This document shows positions 1 through 12,181 of a DNA stretch of 64,000 nucleotides, piece by piece. Position 1 is the first letter of the stretch. Each line of letters begins with the position of its first letter. Source of the DNA: Drosophila persimilis (taxonomy: Eukaryota; Arthropoda; Insecta; Diptera; Drosophilidae). The notes under the pieces are model-generated. The model worked only from the letters and a program-made list of their open reading frames with translations. It ran no database searches and was not told where the DNA came from. Made by a program: the position numbers and the translations under genes. The stretch spans positions 2,790,001 to 2,854,000 of the forward strand of contig NW_020825313.1 of the NCBI RefSeq assembly GCF_003286085.1, given 5' to 3'.

Positions 1-773
1 ACTCTCCCTGCGTTTATTCGCAGCTGAAATACCTACCGAGGTAGGCCGTTCGCTATCCGCAACCTGCGACCGGTCTGGTGGCCTCTGCTAGGCCCTCTTT
101 GATTCTCCAGCTTATCACACCAGACTGCCAATTGGTTAAATTAGCTGAATTTCAATCAATTTAGAAAATAATATTGGGAAAGAAATGTGTTTTTATTGTC
201 TTTTCATTTTTTGGCCTCGGTTGACATTTTCATGGAAATGGTAAGTAAGTATAACAAGTATTTGGTTTACAATTTTACCAATTTAATTTAAAGTGTACCA
301 GTATTAATTCGAAATCGCTCAATGTTCATATAATTTGTTTTGTTGAGAGGATTATTATGAAAGAATTTCTCAAAACTCTAAGCGAAGCCATTCTTCATTG
401 TGCTTAAATCAATGATAAAGTTACTTGTGTCATTGGTCTGATCGCGATATTACTTCAGATTTTGAAAGTGAAGTAATTTGGCGCTCTCCATGTCTTTGAC
501 AAAAATAAGTCATTTATTATCGAAATAAACCACAATAAAGTTGAATCAAGAAATATTTTGTTTCACCCAAGCAAAAAGTTCAAGACGTTACCACTACGGT
601 TACCCCGTTACCGTGCAAAAATAAGTCGGAATACTGGCTGTCTATTTCTTCAAGAAATTCCTCAAATTGGCTGTGGTAGAGTGGGTTTGCAATAATGCTG
701 TTAATGATCTTAATAACCAAGTCCATGATCTCAACTATTTCGGCTGGAAAAACCTGTTAAAAAACCTGTTAAC
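1..773. other. unassigned AT-rich DNA
   Basis: No open reading frame of note and no recognised element. The first 130 bases are less AT-rich than the rest. No clear repeat termini seen. Confidence 0.5.
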
Positions 774-890
774 CTGGATCAGATCAGATAATTATTACAA
801 CCAAAAAGAACAAATAAAATTACAGCGGCCACGATAGTCTAGCCACGCGCTTACTCATTATCTCTCTCTCTCTCTCAAACACACTACACC
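774..890 (+). mobile_element. DINE-type Helitron fragment (3' part)
   Basis: Short diverged match to the 3' third of the 1.1 kb repeats elsewhere in the window: the ctggatcagatcagataat block, the 'tagcca'-like spacer, the gtggctacgc-like block and a (TC)n tract occur in the same order. Both ends of the repeat are missing. Confidence 0.55.
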
Positions 891-1978
891 GTTCAGTGTG
901 CGTGATCTGGTGGTAGGGAGCGAAATAAAACGACTAGTGTTGGTGTGAGATTAGGAAAAAGAATTTCAAGCAAAGTGGAAACAGATAAAACTTAATGTAT
1001 AAAATCTCCCAATTGGTTCTAGCAATTTTTATGATATATATATATATTTTTTTTTTTTCTTTTTTTTTGTTTTTTTGTTTGTTTGGCAAATAACCAGCTT
1101 AAGCATGTGAGTCGTGGGGTTGGCAGACGGCTTGACCCCTAATATGTAATATGTTATTTAATATTATGTTTATTGATTATATGAGATCGTGCTAAACTGA
1201 TAAAGTATAAGAACAGTTAACAGTAATGTAAGATATATTTTAATATTATGTGTATTGGTTATATGAAATAGTGATAAAGTATAAGAATAGTTAGTTTGAA
1301 CGGCTCGGCTCTGATATACACTCCCCGACACTTGAATACGACACACTAAAAATGTACACTTCAGGCACTAATATTTCTGGCACAAGCCAAAGAAAACGGT
1401 GAATTTGAATTTTCATCAAGTCTCTATTCAGTTTAGCACAAATTAAACAAAAAAAAACAAACACATTCACTTAAGTAGATTAAAGAAAAAAATTTAACTG
1501 AAATAACTAAAATTTCCGTTCTTAAAAAATGAGACACTTGAATACGACACTCAAATTGAAATACAGTAGAGTCCGGTTATAACGACACTCAAGGGACCGA
1601 CGATTTTACGTCGTTATACCCGGCAGACGCTCTAACCGAAAGGAGAAAAAAAAAATTTTTTTTTTCTTTATTTTATGGTTGCTATGTTCGTAATAGGTTT
1701 TTAAAAAGATTTAATAAAAAAAAAAATGTAACAAATTTAATTCAATAACATGTTTTTTTTTATAAAAACTCGGATATATATACATAATTCATAATATAAC
1801 AAGATTAATTTCTATGTGTGGTTTTTCTTTTTATTCTTATTTTAAATAATCAGTAATTTTTGATTGTTTAGCAGTAGTTTGTGACATATAAAAACAATCG
1901 CGCACAGAATTATTTAACGTGATATGCTGTGCGTTGAGCACTCGTCATTAAAATTTGAATGGAATCTATTCAATATTT
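891..1978. other. AT-rich noncoding DNA with a possible pogo-type terminus
   Basis: Contains T-rich low-complexity DNA (about 1041-1081), two copies of the phrase acacttgaatacgacac (about 1328 and 1534), and at 1564 a sequence starting CAGTAGAGTCCGG directly after a TA dinucleotide. The latter is followed by inverted ATAACGAC / GTCGTTAT blocks, as in pogo/Tigger transposon ends. No transposase and no partner terminus were found. Confidence 0.4.
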
Positions 1979-2435
1979 CAGATCGTTCGTTCTCTTTCGT
2001 AGTGATCAGACGCGTTTTTGTTTTGCGCTCCGCATTTTTTCCTTTTGTTTTGAATAAACAGCCGGTGTTTTCCTAAATAAACTTTAATTAACTTCCTAAC
2101 CAGCCAACAATCTATTCTATTCCGCGAGTGCATGCCTTTTGATTTGTGTTAAGACATTATTTAACTATTTATTTTTCGGCGTCGGCTTGTCGTGTTTGTG
2201 TTGTTGCAGTGAGTGAGTACGCATTACATTGCATTGCAGTCCGCTCTCGTCTGGTAGCTTTTGTTGTGTTATCACTCTCTCCCTATCACCTAAACTTAAA
2301 TAACTATTCTTTCTCTCTCGCTCTCGTAACTTTCTGTTCAGTAGCTCTCTCTCTCTCTCATTAGCTGCTGCTGCAACTGTTCTCCTCTCCTCCTATTAGC
2401 GTTTGTCTGGCACACTGTTTTGATAGCCATTTGTT

Positions 2436-3527
2436 TTGAAATATTATTTGATTTTAATTCTAATTTGGTTCAAATTTTTTAATATCGAGCTTTCTGTTGT
2501 ATGTGCCAAAAAATCATGCAAAAAGCAGATCACCCACGATCAGCCGATTATCCCCTGCTGGCTCTGCGACAGCGTAGTGCACGCAAAATGCGCTGGATTT
2601 TCTGGCCTTGTGAGTGATGCCATTTCAAAGCGTAATGGTTTGCATTACAGTTGCGAGGCATGCCGTGCGGTGGAGAAAGACATGGTATCTTTCATGAGGC
2701 AGACGGAGCTGACCGTTGGTTTCAAAATCCAATACGATCGGCTCCTAGCCATGGAGGCTCAGTTTAGCGGTTTAAAACTGCTGAATGAGTCTCCGAGGCG
2801 CAAAAAGGTCACTCCGCGGGATCTGCAAGTGCCAACCGTCACTCAGCCGTGCGCCGCCGAAAAACTGACTCCGACCACTCCAAGTGTGCAGCAGTTGATC
2901 CCGTTTGGCACTCCAAGGGCAACGACAGCTGCTGGCGATGCAGATTCGGTAGCCGAATTCATCGCTTCGGAGAATGTGCAGCCAAGTACGTCTGCAGCGT
3001 CCGTGTCCGTGGTGTCCGCAAGTTCGCTAGTTGTCCCGTCTATCCCGATCCCACCAGTAAATAGACGTTCCGGACCTCCGGATATTGCCACCACAGGTAC
3101 AAGACCTGTGGTGACGAAACCACTGGTGGGAGTCCCACCAAAACGACAAGTTTTTGTCTCACGGCTGGCCCCTGACCTCACATCTAATGATGTAATTGCT
3201 TTTATTCAAAGCAAAATAAAAGCCGTGGGGTTAAAGGTGGAGAAATTCAACTTCTCTTATGCCAGGGAAATAGCCTCGTTTAAGATAAGCATCTCCCCAA
3301 CTAAATTTGACACCATTTGCTCCGCCAAATTTTGGCCGGAGCATTTGTTGGGGAAGGAGTTTAAGGCTAAGAAGAAGAATAGGCCCCCCATATCCCTTAT
3401 CCATATCTTTCCAGTGTGCCACCCTCAACCTCAACCTCAACTACCTCAACTTCCCGTCTTGCTTCCACCTTTCCAAAAAACTAACTTCTCTTTTAGTAAC
3501 CTATCAGAATGTAAGAGGCTTGCGTAG
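2436..3527 (+). pseudogene. CR1 ORF1, PHD-finger nucleic-acid-binding protein (gag-like)
   Basis: Open for 363 codons. The first 20 or so residues are hydrophobic and probably come from read-through of the 5' UTR; the true start may be further in. Residues about 24-76 form a Cys/His-rich PHD-like finger (CAKKSC, CWLCDSVVHAKC, CEAC spacing). The centre is rich in Pro, Ser, Thr and Val, as in linker regions, and residues about 235-330 look like a globular RNA-binding region. In CR1 elements ORF1 binds the element RNA. The last 60 residues are proline/glutamine-rich and run into the start of ORF2 in another frame, so the end is probably frameshifted. I treat it as a degraded ORF1 because ORF2 of the same copy is broken. 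Confidence 0.65.
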
Positions 3528-6298
3528 TAAGCTCAGCATTCTTTTCCGGGATAGTGTTGCATTTGCTTCCCACGTTATTGTGTTTACTGAAACCTGGTTA
3601 AAGCCGGACATTCTTAGTTCCGAGGATTTGGCAGGTCGGTACACAACTTTTAGAAAGGACCGTTCGTCTCGACGTGCAGGAGGGGCTCTAATTGCAGTGG
3701 ACTCTTACTTCACGTCAGAACACTTCACAGTCCAAGTTCAACAGGAACTGGAATTCCTGTGTGTAAAACTGATTCTTCCCGCTTTCGCTATATTCATTAC
3801 TTGCTCGTATATCCCACCTTCTTCGGATATTTCAATTTATGAGCAGCACTTGTCCGCTTTAACCGCTGTTTCTTCCTCGCTATCTGATAAAGATCGTATG
3901 ATAGTTCTTGGTGACTTCAACTTGCCAGGAACTGTTTGGTCTTCGGTAAACGAGTCTAGTATCCTAGTGCCCATGTCACGACATGACTTTGTTGACGGCT
4001 TGCTTCACCTGTCCCTGTCTCAAGTCAATCATGTGAAAAATTCCTTGGGTCGATTGCTTGATCTATGCTGTGTATCGGATCCGACCATAGTGTTGTTAAC
4101 CCGAGCCCTTCCGCTCACTATACCTGAAGACGCCTACCACCCTACTTTCGAGGTACGCTAGATATAGGACCAACTATATTGGATCGGTCGAGTAGACCAC
4201 CTGAACGTGTCCGCTGCTTTCGTAAAGCCGAGTTTGCGAAGCTTAATAACCTCTTTAGGGATTTTGATTGGTCCGCTTTGTACTTGTGCACTGATGTCAT
4301 AAAAGGCACAAACATTTTTTACAATGCTCTTGGCACATTTTTTTATTCTTGTGTCCCGCTTTCTTGTCCAATTAGATCTGGAAAACCCCCTTGGTTTACC
4401 AAAGAGTTATCCAGTCTAAAAAACTTAAAATCAAGACTTTATAAAAAATTTCAAGAAGTGGGCTCTCCTACTTCTCACTCTCGTTATTTAATAGCTCGGG
4501 TAAACTTTTCAGTTCTTAATGCTCAATGCTATAAGAACTACCTATCTCGTTGCAGGATACGTTTTTCTCAGGACCCTAAACAGTTTTACTGCTTCGTAAA
4601 CAGTAAGCGTAGAACGTCCGCACACCCATCCTCGCTATCATTTTGTAATACGTCGGCAAATAATGATCAGGCAATTGCCGATCTTTTTGCCCAGTTTTTC
4701 CAAACCACCTATTCTGAGGAACGCTATTCTGGTCAACCGTACCCATACGGATTACCGAGGTCGAACGGCATTTTCAGTCCCTTGTTAAATGAATGTTCCC
4801 TACTTCATGATCTTCGACTAGTTAAGCCGGTGTTTTCACCGGGTCCAGACGGGGTTCCAGGTTGTGTACTCAGGTATTGCGCCGAGGCTCTGTGTGGACC
4901 ATTGCTTAAACTATTCACCCTGTCCATTGATTCCTCTTACTTCCCCCCAATCTGGAAGGAATCGTTTATAATTCCTCTCCATACAGTCTGATGCAAAAAA
5001 TTATAGAGGTATAGCAAAGTTATCCGCTATTCCTAAAATGTTTGAGAAGGTTTTAACTCCGCACTTGCAACATTTCTGCAAGTCACTTATATCTCCAACT
5101 CAGCATGGATTTATAAGGCGGCGATCAACCACCACGAACTTGTTAGAGTTTACCTCTTTCATTATTAAAGGCTTTCAATGTAACTTACAGACGGATGTTA
5201 TTTACACCGACTTTAGTAAAGCATTCGACTCTGTAAACCATTCCCTTTTAGCACATAAACTTGACCTCTTAGGGTTTCCGCCCAACCTCCTGAGATGGAT
5301 TTCTAGCTATCTTTGTTCTAGGTCTCAAAGAGTCCTCTTCAAAAACTCCCTCTCTTTACCAGTAAAGGTTTCTTCGGGAGTACCACAGGGCAGCCATCTA
5401 GGCCCCTTACTCTTCACACTCTTTATTAATGACTTGCCTTCAGTATTAACATACTCTCGAGTACTTATGTATGCGGATGATGTTAAACTCTGTGTCCAGT
5501 ACAAGGACATTTCATTTCATTCTCGCTTGCAATCCGATCTCAATAACTTTCAGTCATGGTGTTGTGCAAACTTGTTACACCTTAATGCCTCGAAATGCAA
5601 AGTTATGACATTTCATCGTTCTAGCCCTTTGCTGGCTCCCTACACCCTATTTGGGGGTTCTCTTGAGATAATTACCCTGGTGGATGATCTGGGTGTTATG
5701 TTAGACCCCAAGTTAAAGTTTTCCGAACACATTTCTACCATGGTAAATAAGGCCATGGGCGTGCTTGGGTTTATAAAGAGGTGGTCAAAGGAATTTGACG
5801 ACCCCTATATAACAAAGACTCTCTATACCTCGCTAGTTCGTCCGATCTTAGAATACGGCTCCTGTGTATGGTGCCCTCAGTGCATAGTACATCATGACCG
5901 TATAGAATCAGTACAGAACAACTTTTTACTCTGCTCTGTGGGGTCTTAACTGGGATGCGGGTGTGAGACTCCCATCTTACTCTAGTAGACTGGGATAAGT
6001 AAACCTCCCATCCTTAGTTAACCGTAGAAAAATGCTTGGTGTGATATTTATGCACAACTTGATCAGGGGTGACATAGACAGCCCTGATCTGTTGAGCCGC
6101 ATAAACTTCACGATTCCTATTAGACTGACTAGAAATTTTACACCGTTGTTCCTTCCAATTTGTAGATCGAATTATTCCTTGCATGAACCGTTTAGGGTCT
6201 TATGCTCGGATTATAATTTCCTCTACCATATTATATCCAACACTAATTCTCTTCCTCTTATTAAATTACCAATCCTTACACACCTTTCTAGTAATTAG
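3484..6298 (+). pseudogene. CR1 ORF2, endonuclease-reverse transcriptase, broken
   Basis: The endonuclease half starts near 3496 with the QNVRGLRSK motif, then FTETWL (catalytic Glu region) and GDFNLPG (about 3910-3930). Reverse transcriptase motifs follow: PGPDGVPG (about 4840), TDFSKAFDSVNH (about 5209), SGVPQGSHLGPLLF (about 5377) and the catalytic YADD (about 5470), which is intact. A C-terminal thumb-like region (5690-5900) and a further piece (6032-6298) complete the typical layout. The frame is broken near 4161, 4988 and 5945, giving four open pieces (about 3484-4161, 4179-4991, 5038-5949, 6032-6298). The family normally nicks the target and primes reverse transcription at its own 3' UTR. 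This copy cannot make the whole protein. Confidence 0.8.
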
Positions 6299-6535
6299 TA
6301 ATTGTAATGGTATTTGTATTTCGATTGCATGCTTAGTTTCTTAGTAAGTTTAGTGCTAATTTTCCTCGAATGTTAGTCTCATAGCTATCTTTCTTGCATG
6401 TTCGCGTTTGGTTCGGCTACGCACCGCGCGTCATGCGGCAGCGCCCCTCGGTTGGTTGGGCGGGAGGAGGGCTGCGTTTTGCCTAGGATCCGCGCGTAAC
6501 AGCCTTCTGCTGGTGTCACACGGGCCACTTGACGG

Positions 6536-6576
6536 TGCAGTAACTGCATCGCCTCTTGAAAGATGCAGTCATTGCA
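6536..6576 (+). promoter_or_regulatory. inverted repeat at the CR1 3' end
   Basis: TGCAGTAACTGCATC (6536-6550) can pair with GATGCAGTCATTGCA (6562-6576), with two mismatches and an 11-base loop, ending 12 bases before the 3' terminus. The same structure, slightly changed, is at about 54120-54160 in the second copy. It may be the RNA hairpin recognised by the element's own reverse transcriptase; this role is inferred. Confidence 0.45.
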
Positions 6577-6588
6577 TGTCAACGTCCA

Positions 6589-8180
6589 AATATAGGCACT
6601 CTCGGCGGTGCTTGTCGATATCTCTGACCCCCGTAGTAATTCTTAGTTCGACAGTGTCCCGTAAGTGCTATCCGGACCAAGTCAAGGGAGACTCCTTGAA
6701 AGGGGACAGCAGTAGTCCCCGGTTGCAGTTTTATTGGCCACGTACAAGTTTTGAATGGCCGGGCCAAGTGGCGCATAAAAACTTTTCCTTGCAGCTTTGT
6801 TAGACATTTGCTTTTTAAAATGGCTTAAAGCTGACATCTGCCAATTGCCTGGGAAGTTTTTGGGTTCCTCGTGGGATTGGAGGCGAGCTACAAAGTCGAA
6901 CTATCTTCCCTCTGCCTTCATTCGCTTACTCGTTTTTTTTTTTTGCGGCCACTTAAGTGTCAAGCATTTGTGCAGCAGCTGCCACAAGGCAACAAGTGAA
7001 ATGGATGCCGAGCTGTCTGCGCACGCGAACAATGCCACATCAACATAATCATTAGCATCATTATAGAGCTCCTTGTCCCCTCTTGTGGCACGCCCGGTTG
7101 TTTGTAATTTACGCTGTGCCAGCGGCCGTTGCGCATAACATCATTTGCAGCTCGTTAATCAGTTCTGACGTTGCAGGGGACTGAAGAAGTTTCAAGAACC
7201 AGAACCGAGCGCCAAAAACTTGCCCGTCCTGTGGCAGGTCTCGACTCCTGCAGCTATGGAGCCTATTTTGCCTCACAATTCTCCCTCATATTATCGCTCT
7301 CATCATTAAAGTTGATTTGTAACATTATGATTGGGATTAGGGTTTCATAGACATATCTCGAATAATAATAATGTCCCTAGCCACCGCATACTCCGTGGAA
7401 TGCAGGGCATCTGTGCAGCTTTCGTTTCTTGCCTTGGTTCGCCATGCTCCTACACCTCCGACATCACAATGAGCAGGCACCATAATTTCATCGCCTTTTT
7501 TGCGGGTTTTATGTGGCATGGCTGAGTGGATTTTATGCTGTGCAACAGCAGCGGGAACAGCCAAATGAACATGCAACCTTCAGCAGCAGCAGCAGCAGCA
7601 ATAACAGCAGCGTGGCCGGAAAGATGCGGCGATAGCAGGGTCAGCCAGCACCGAGCACCAGAGCCCGACAAGGCAGGGCAACAGCGGCGGAAGTGGGCAT
7701 ATTTCAGCAGCTGCGCGAGATAAAGCAGCCGCGATGATAAGCCTCAACTGTACACTCAGGGAAACTTCCGATTACTTAGGTTACCCAGACTGCTTTACAA
7801 TAAATACCACGAACATTTACTGCATTTAAGAGAACAAGAACATGCGTAGAACGAAACAAAACTGAGCGAAACTTTAGTTAGCTTAGCGCCATAAATCATT
7901 CTTTATTTCGCTCACGCACACCCGCACCCGCATCCATAATATATGGGGCTGGACTTTAGCACCTTCCTGGTGGCCAGCAAATCAAGTCTCGTGTTTGGCC
8001 CGAGTGTTTTTGTGTGGCCGGTAATTAATTATGGTGTTATTTAATTTAATTGTGTGAGGCATTAGGAGGCGCTCCTGAGATGCTTAAGTGTGTCTACAAA
8101 TGGGTTTCTATTTCTCCCTCTGAAAACCGAATATCCGCCTGAACAAGCTCTCCGTTTTGTGATATTTTGAATCCGCATTC
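6589..8180. other. unassigned, unique-looking noncoding DNA
   Basis: Balanced base composition with a short (CAG)n stretch near 7580-7600. None of the repeats seen elsewhere in the window appears here. Short open frames (for example 6408-6803 and 7526-7723) have no recognisable domain. It may be host intergenic or intronic DNA. Confidence 0.5.
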
Positions 8181-8649
8181 GAAAAAAATATTTAGAGGAA
8201 ATTCTATAAATGCCTAGAAATATCAATTTTTTCAACATTTTCACTAGCATTAAAATAAACATTTATTTTTAGTGTTTTTCCTATATACCATTTGGTGAAC
8301 TTCGACCTCTGTTGTTCAAACCCTTTTCCCCTTCGATTTGATTCAGTTATTGTCCCCAATCAAAGCGTGTTTGGACGACAGGCAGAAGTTGTTGTCCTTT
8401 CAAGTGTCAGGCCTTGAACCGCTGACAACGAAATTTTGATGGGGGTCATGTGGAAAATTGGCTGGGAATTTTCCCTTTTCTGGGGTATCTGGAATTGGAA
8501 GCCTTCTACCCATTTATGTATGTTCGCATTTTAAATTAGCGTTAATTGAACCCATCTGGGCGGAGATTTGATTTCCTTTTTTGTGTTTTCTGTCTTGCTG
8601 TGCTTTTGCTTTTGGACATGTCAGCAAGTCAATCAGTTGGTCCATCAAT

Positions 8650-9372
8650 CCTTGTGATTTTTTTTTTTAAGATTCTTTAATTTAGTGAGATTGAAAAATG
8701 ACAATCTTTTCAATTCAAAGAGATCCATTTCCTTAAGAGATTTTAATTTGTTCAAGAAAAGAGCATGTATCCACATTTTCACGTTTCAAATTTGTTTACT
8801 TTAATAATTTTTTTTTAAATATTTGTTTAAATAAGTACTGGCATACTCTTGACTAAATTTAGTAGGTGCTGGCAAGGTATCATGCGCCATTCCGACCTCA
8901 CGCGCTCCCAAAGACTCGCCCAATCCCTTTGGTGCAGACTCGTACTTTTCCAATGTTTTTTAAACAGAGCAGGCCACTGTGCGTCGGTGTGCGTCGGGCT
9001 ACCGTCTTGCTGGAAAGTGATCTCGGATATGGGGAAAACACATTTGTCTATAAAATTTGACAAAATGGGTTCCTAAATATCAAGATAATACTCTTTCTTC
9101 ATTATTCTATCGATTTTAATCAATTGTAGAACGTTCCACCAAGTGTAGCAGCCCTACACCGTCAGGCTGCCTCGTCCATGCTTTATTGTTTCCTTGACCT
9201 GATGATTTTTCAGCTTTCCACATGAGCAGTATCAGTAGTTTTCATTTCGATCATTTCGAAAATAAAACGGTTTATTTTATATCTGACCCAATTGCATTTT
9301 TGCAATCTTCCGTGGTCCAGTTCCTATGCTCCTCGCTAAATATAAGATGCGCAATATAAAAAACGCAAAATT
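8650..9372 (-). pseudogene. Tc1/mariner transposase relic (copy 1)
   Basis: The minus strand encodes the C-terminal half of a Tc1-type DDE transposase. A KHGRGSL..WGCYTWW region lies near 9170-9120, followed by a stretch ending IDKCVFP and then FQQDGSPTHTD, the block that holds the second catalytic Asp of the family (open part 9063-8827). The usual SPDLNPIE block is not recognisable, and the frame is broken upstream of 9063. The AT-rich tail at 8650-8820 matches the tail of the Tc1 relic at 18040-18230, so both belong to one family. The N-terminal DNA-binding half is missing. Confidence 0.7.
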
Positions 9373-9599
9373 GTAGAAAATTACCTATCTATCAGATTGC
9401 TGAGTCGTGATCAGATTGGATAATTTTTATAGCCAAAAACAAATCAATTTGCAGTGGCTACGCAGCACCCGACGTCACGCTCAGACTGATTTTCTGTCTC
9501 TCTCTCACGCACTCTTTTTCGTTCAATGCTAGCGCCGTTTGCCGGAGGAGAGCCATACTGACTAAATGACAGCAGCAACTCACAACGTTCTCCCTCGTT
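9356..9599 (+). mobile_element. DINE-type Helitron 3' fragment
   Basis: Matches the last 240 bases of the 1.1 kb repeat: the gtggctacgcagc block, tctctctctcacgcactc, gccggaggagagccatactgac and the ending cagcaactcacaacgtt. The 5' part is absent. The 305 bases that follow (9600-9904) are AT-rich and unassigned. A duplicate lies at 12165-12408. Confidence 0.75.
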
Positions 9600-9904
9600 G
9601 GTGTTATATACATATATATGCGCAATAATATTAATTACATATCATACGTCTGTGCCTAGAATTAAAAGCGAATTGCACAATTTTCAGCGCATGACACTTA
9701 ACAGAAAGATTTATATGTCTTTCGCTCTTCCTTAAATTTTTTGCAAAATTACATCTGTCTCTGCTTTTGGATCTTTTAGTCCAACTGCTACTTTCCTCTT
9801 TCGATCGCAGAGCATCCCTCGGCGGTAGCAGAAGTGAAGAAAAACCTGAATATTGGCGTGATCGACGATCACACACTTTATTTTATTATATAGAATCTAG
9901 AATT

Positions 9905-10298
9905 ATTATTGAAAAATGTGAGTTCAAGGATCTCAGAAACTATAAGAACTAGAGCAAGCAAATTTTCGATCCACACTCCTGTGATATCAAAATTCAAATT
10001 CAAAATTTCGCCAGACCCCTTTCCGCCCCCGCAAAGAACGAAAATCTGAGGCATCCACAATATTGAAGTTACGAGAAAACTAAAAACGCACATTCATAGA
10101 GAATTACCGTATCTATGAGATTGCTGAATCTGGATCAGATCGGATAATTTTTATAGCCAAAAGGAACAAATTAATTTGCAGTGGCTACGCAGCGCCCGAC
10201 GACATGTTCAGACACGTTTTCTGTCTCTCTCGCACGCACTCTTTTTCGTGTCGTTTAAGAGAGCCAGTTGCGGTCGCAGCAGCAACTTACAACGTTTC
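9905..10298 (+). mobile_element. DINE-type Helitron 3' fragment
   Basis: Matches the repeat from gagttcaaggatctcag through cgcccccgcaaag to the terminal hairpin (gttgcggtcgcagcagcaac) and the end cttacaacgtt. Its 3' end abuts the 3' end of the Helitron helicase gene, which reads toward it from the other strand. A duplicate lies at 12714-13107. Confidence 0.75.
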
Positions 10299-10304
10299 AG
10301 GCGT

Positions 10305-10989
10305 AAAAACAAACAACGCAGATCGTCTTCCGACCCGTGAACATTCCACATATAAATGGCCATGGGAAAAACAATAATTTTCCAAATTCAGACCACATAT
10401 TTTCAAGGATTGGCGTTGTGATTTGTTAATAGTCGAATGGCGAATGCAATACGTATCGGAAATCGAAGTCTTTTAAACTCGAACGGCATAGCCGTTGGGA
10501 TCATCGGAATCCTGGGAAAGAGAACCTTCGAATTTTCTTTTAAGTATCGTCGTGTAAATCAAATTTCTCATAAATTTTCTTACCAACAAACGCGTACCGT
10601 TGCACAGTTTTGGTTGGTTTATGTTTCCAACCAATCTTTAGGTGTCAATTGTGCGCCTTGGGACATCCAAAGAGTTGACAAAATCAGGTGGATAGTTGGT
10701 GCCTCAATCTTCATTTGTAACACAATTAATAGATTTGAATAAATGGATCCAAACCAATGATCTCGATCTGAATTATGTAGTTTATGTCACCTTCATCTTT
10801 ATTCTTAGCCGCTAAAATTGCTCGCTCACTCAATAATTATTTTTGTAGTTGGAAATGATATTTGGGAATACTTTGTTAATGAGCTCGTCTTTTGTTGTGA
10901 TAAAGTTACAGAAATTCGGAGGAAATGAAATTAATCCGCTCGATTCCTCGACAGTTGCTCGACCATTACCGATAATCAGAAATTGCTCT
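10305..10989 (-). pseudogene. Helitron helicase C-terminus, duplicated piece
   Basis: The minus strand encodes the last helicase blocks of a Helitron protein: a QPKLCNGTR-like block (about 10610-10590) and the motif VI region with TINKSQ and SHGHLYVECSRVG (about 10440-10340). It is the truncated duplicate of 13114-13798 and is cut on its right at the duplication join (10990). Confidence 0.65.
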
Positions 10990-11458
10990 GAAAAAAATAT
11001 TTAGAGGAAATTCTATAAATGCCTAGAAATATCAATTTTTTCAACATTTTCACTAGCATTAAAATAAACATTTATTTTTAGTGTTTTTCCTATATACCAT
11101 TTGGTGAACTTCGACCTCTGTTGTTCAAACCCTTTTCCCCTTCGATTTGATTCAGTTATTGTCCCCAATCAAAGCGTGTTTGGACGACAGGCAGAAGTTG
11201 TTGTCCTTTCAAGTGTCAGGCCTTGAACCGCTGACAACGAAATTTTGATGGGGGTCATGTGGAAAATTGGCTGGGAATTTTCCCTTTTCTGGGGTATCTG
11301 GAATTGGAAGCCTTCTACCCATTTATGTATGTTCGCATTTTAAATTAGCGTTAATTGAACCCATCTGGGCGGAGATTTGATTTCCTTTTTTGTGTTTTCT
11401 GTCTTGCTGTGCTTTTGCTTTTGGACATGTCAGCAAGTCAATCAGTTGGTCCATCAAT

Positions 11459-12181
11459 CCTTGTGATTTTTTTTTTTAAGATTCTTTAATTTAGTGAGAT
11501 TGAAAAATGACAATCTTTTCAATTCAAAGAGATCCATTTCCTTAAGAGATTTTAATTTGTTCAAGAAAAGAGCATGTATCCACATTTTCACGTTTCAAAT
11601 TTGTTTACTTTAATAATTTTTTTTTAAATATTTGTTTAAATAAGTACTGGCATACTCTTGACTAAATTTAGTAGGTGCTGGCAAGGTATCATGCGCCATT
11701 CCGACCTCACGCGCTCCCAAAGACTCGCCCAATCCCTTTGGTGCAGACTCGTACTTTTCCAATGTTTTTTAAACAGAGCAGGCCACTGTGCGTCGGTGTG
11801 CGTCGGGCTACCGTCTTGCTGGAAAGTGATCTCGGATATGGGGAAAACACATTTGTCTATAAAATTTGACAAAATGGGTTCCTAAATATCAAGATAATAC
11901 TCTTTCTTCATTATTCTATCGATTTTAATCAATTGTAGAACGTTCCACCAAGTGTAGCAGCCCTACACCGTCAGGCTGCCTCGTCCATGCTTTATTGTTT
12001 CCTTGACCTGATGATTTTTCAGCTTTCCACATGAGCAGTATCAGTAGTTTTCATTTCGATCATTTCGAAAATAAAACGGTTTATTTTATATCTGACCCAA
12101 TTGCATTTTTGCAATCTTCCGTGGTCCAGTTCCTATGCTCCTCGCTAAATATAAGATGCGCAATATAAAAAACGCAAAATT
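11459..12181 (-). pseudogene. Tc1/mariner transposase relic (copy 2)
   Basis: Duplicate of the relic at 8650-9372, offset by 2,809 bp. The open part, 11872-11636, has the same translation, so the gene was already broken when the segment was duplicated. Confidence 0.7.

Larger units (their letters stand above)
1979..6588 (+). mobile_element. CR1-clade non-LTR retrotransposon, degenerate
   Basis: The element has a 5' UTR-like stretch, an ORF1 with a PHD-type zinc finger, an ORF2 with apurinic endonuclease and reverse transcriptase, and a 3' UTR. The combination of a PHD finger in ORF1 with a CR1-type RT is characteristic of the CR1 clade, to which the Drosophila DMCR1A group belongs. The 3' end is well placed because a second, 5'-truncated copy inside the gypsy array (52708-52900 plus 53983-54170) stops at the same base run (aacgtcc). 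The 5' end is a guess from the change in composition. ORF2 has several frame breaks, so this copy is not autonomous. Confidence 0.75.
8181..10989. repeat. 2,809-bp tandem duplication, copy 1
   Basis: Starts at gaaaaaaatatttagagg (8181) and recurs from 10990 with a constant offset of 2,809 bp. The copies differ at very few places: I noted 10415 g versus 13224 t and 10727 t versus 13536 a. It holds a unique-looking part (8181-8650), a Tc1 relic, two DINE-type fragments and the last part of a Helitron helicase gene. The join falls in a gaaaaa run shared by both breakpoints. Confidence 0.9.

Noticed and set aside
2843..3181. 112-codon minus frame
   Set aside because: Shadow of CR1 ORF1.
7526..7723. 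short frame with an alanine run
   Set aside because: The alanines come from the (CAG)n tract; no start context or domain.
9631..9876. 81-codon minus frame repeated at 12440-12685
   Set aside because: Repeated only because of the 2.8-kb duplication; lies between Helitron fragments and has no domain.
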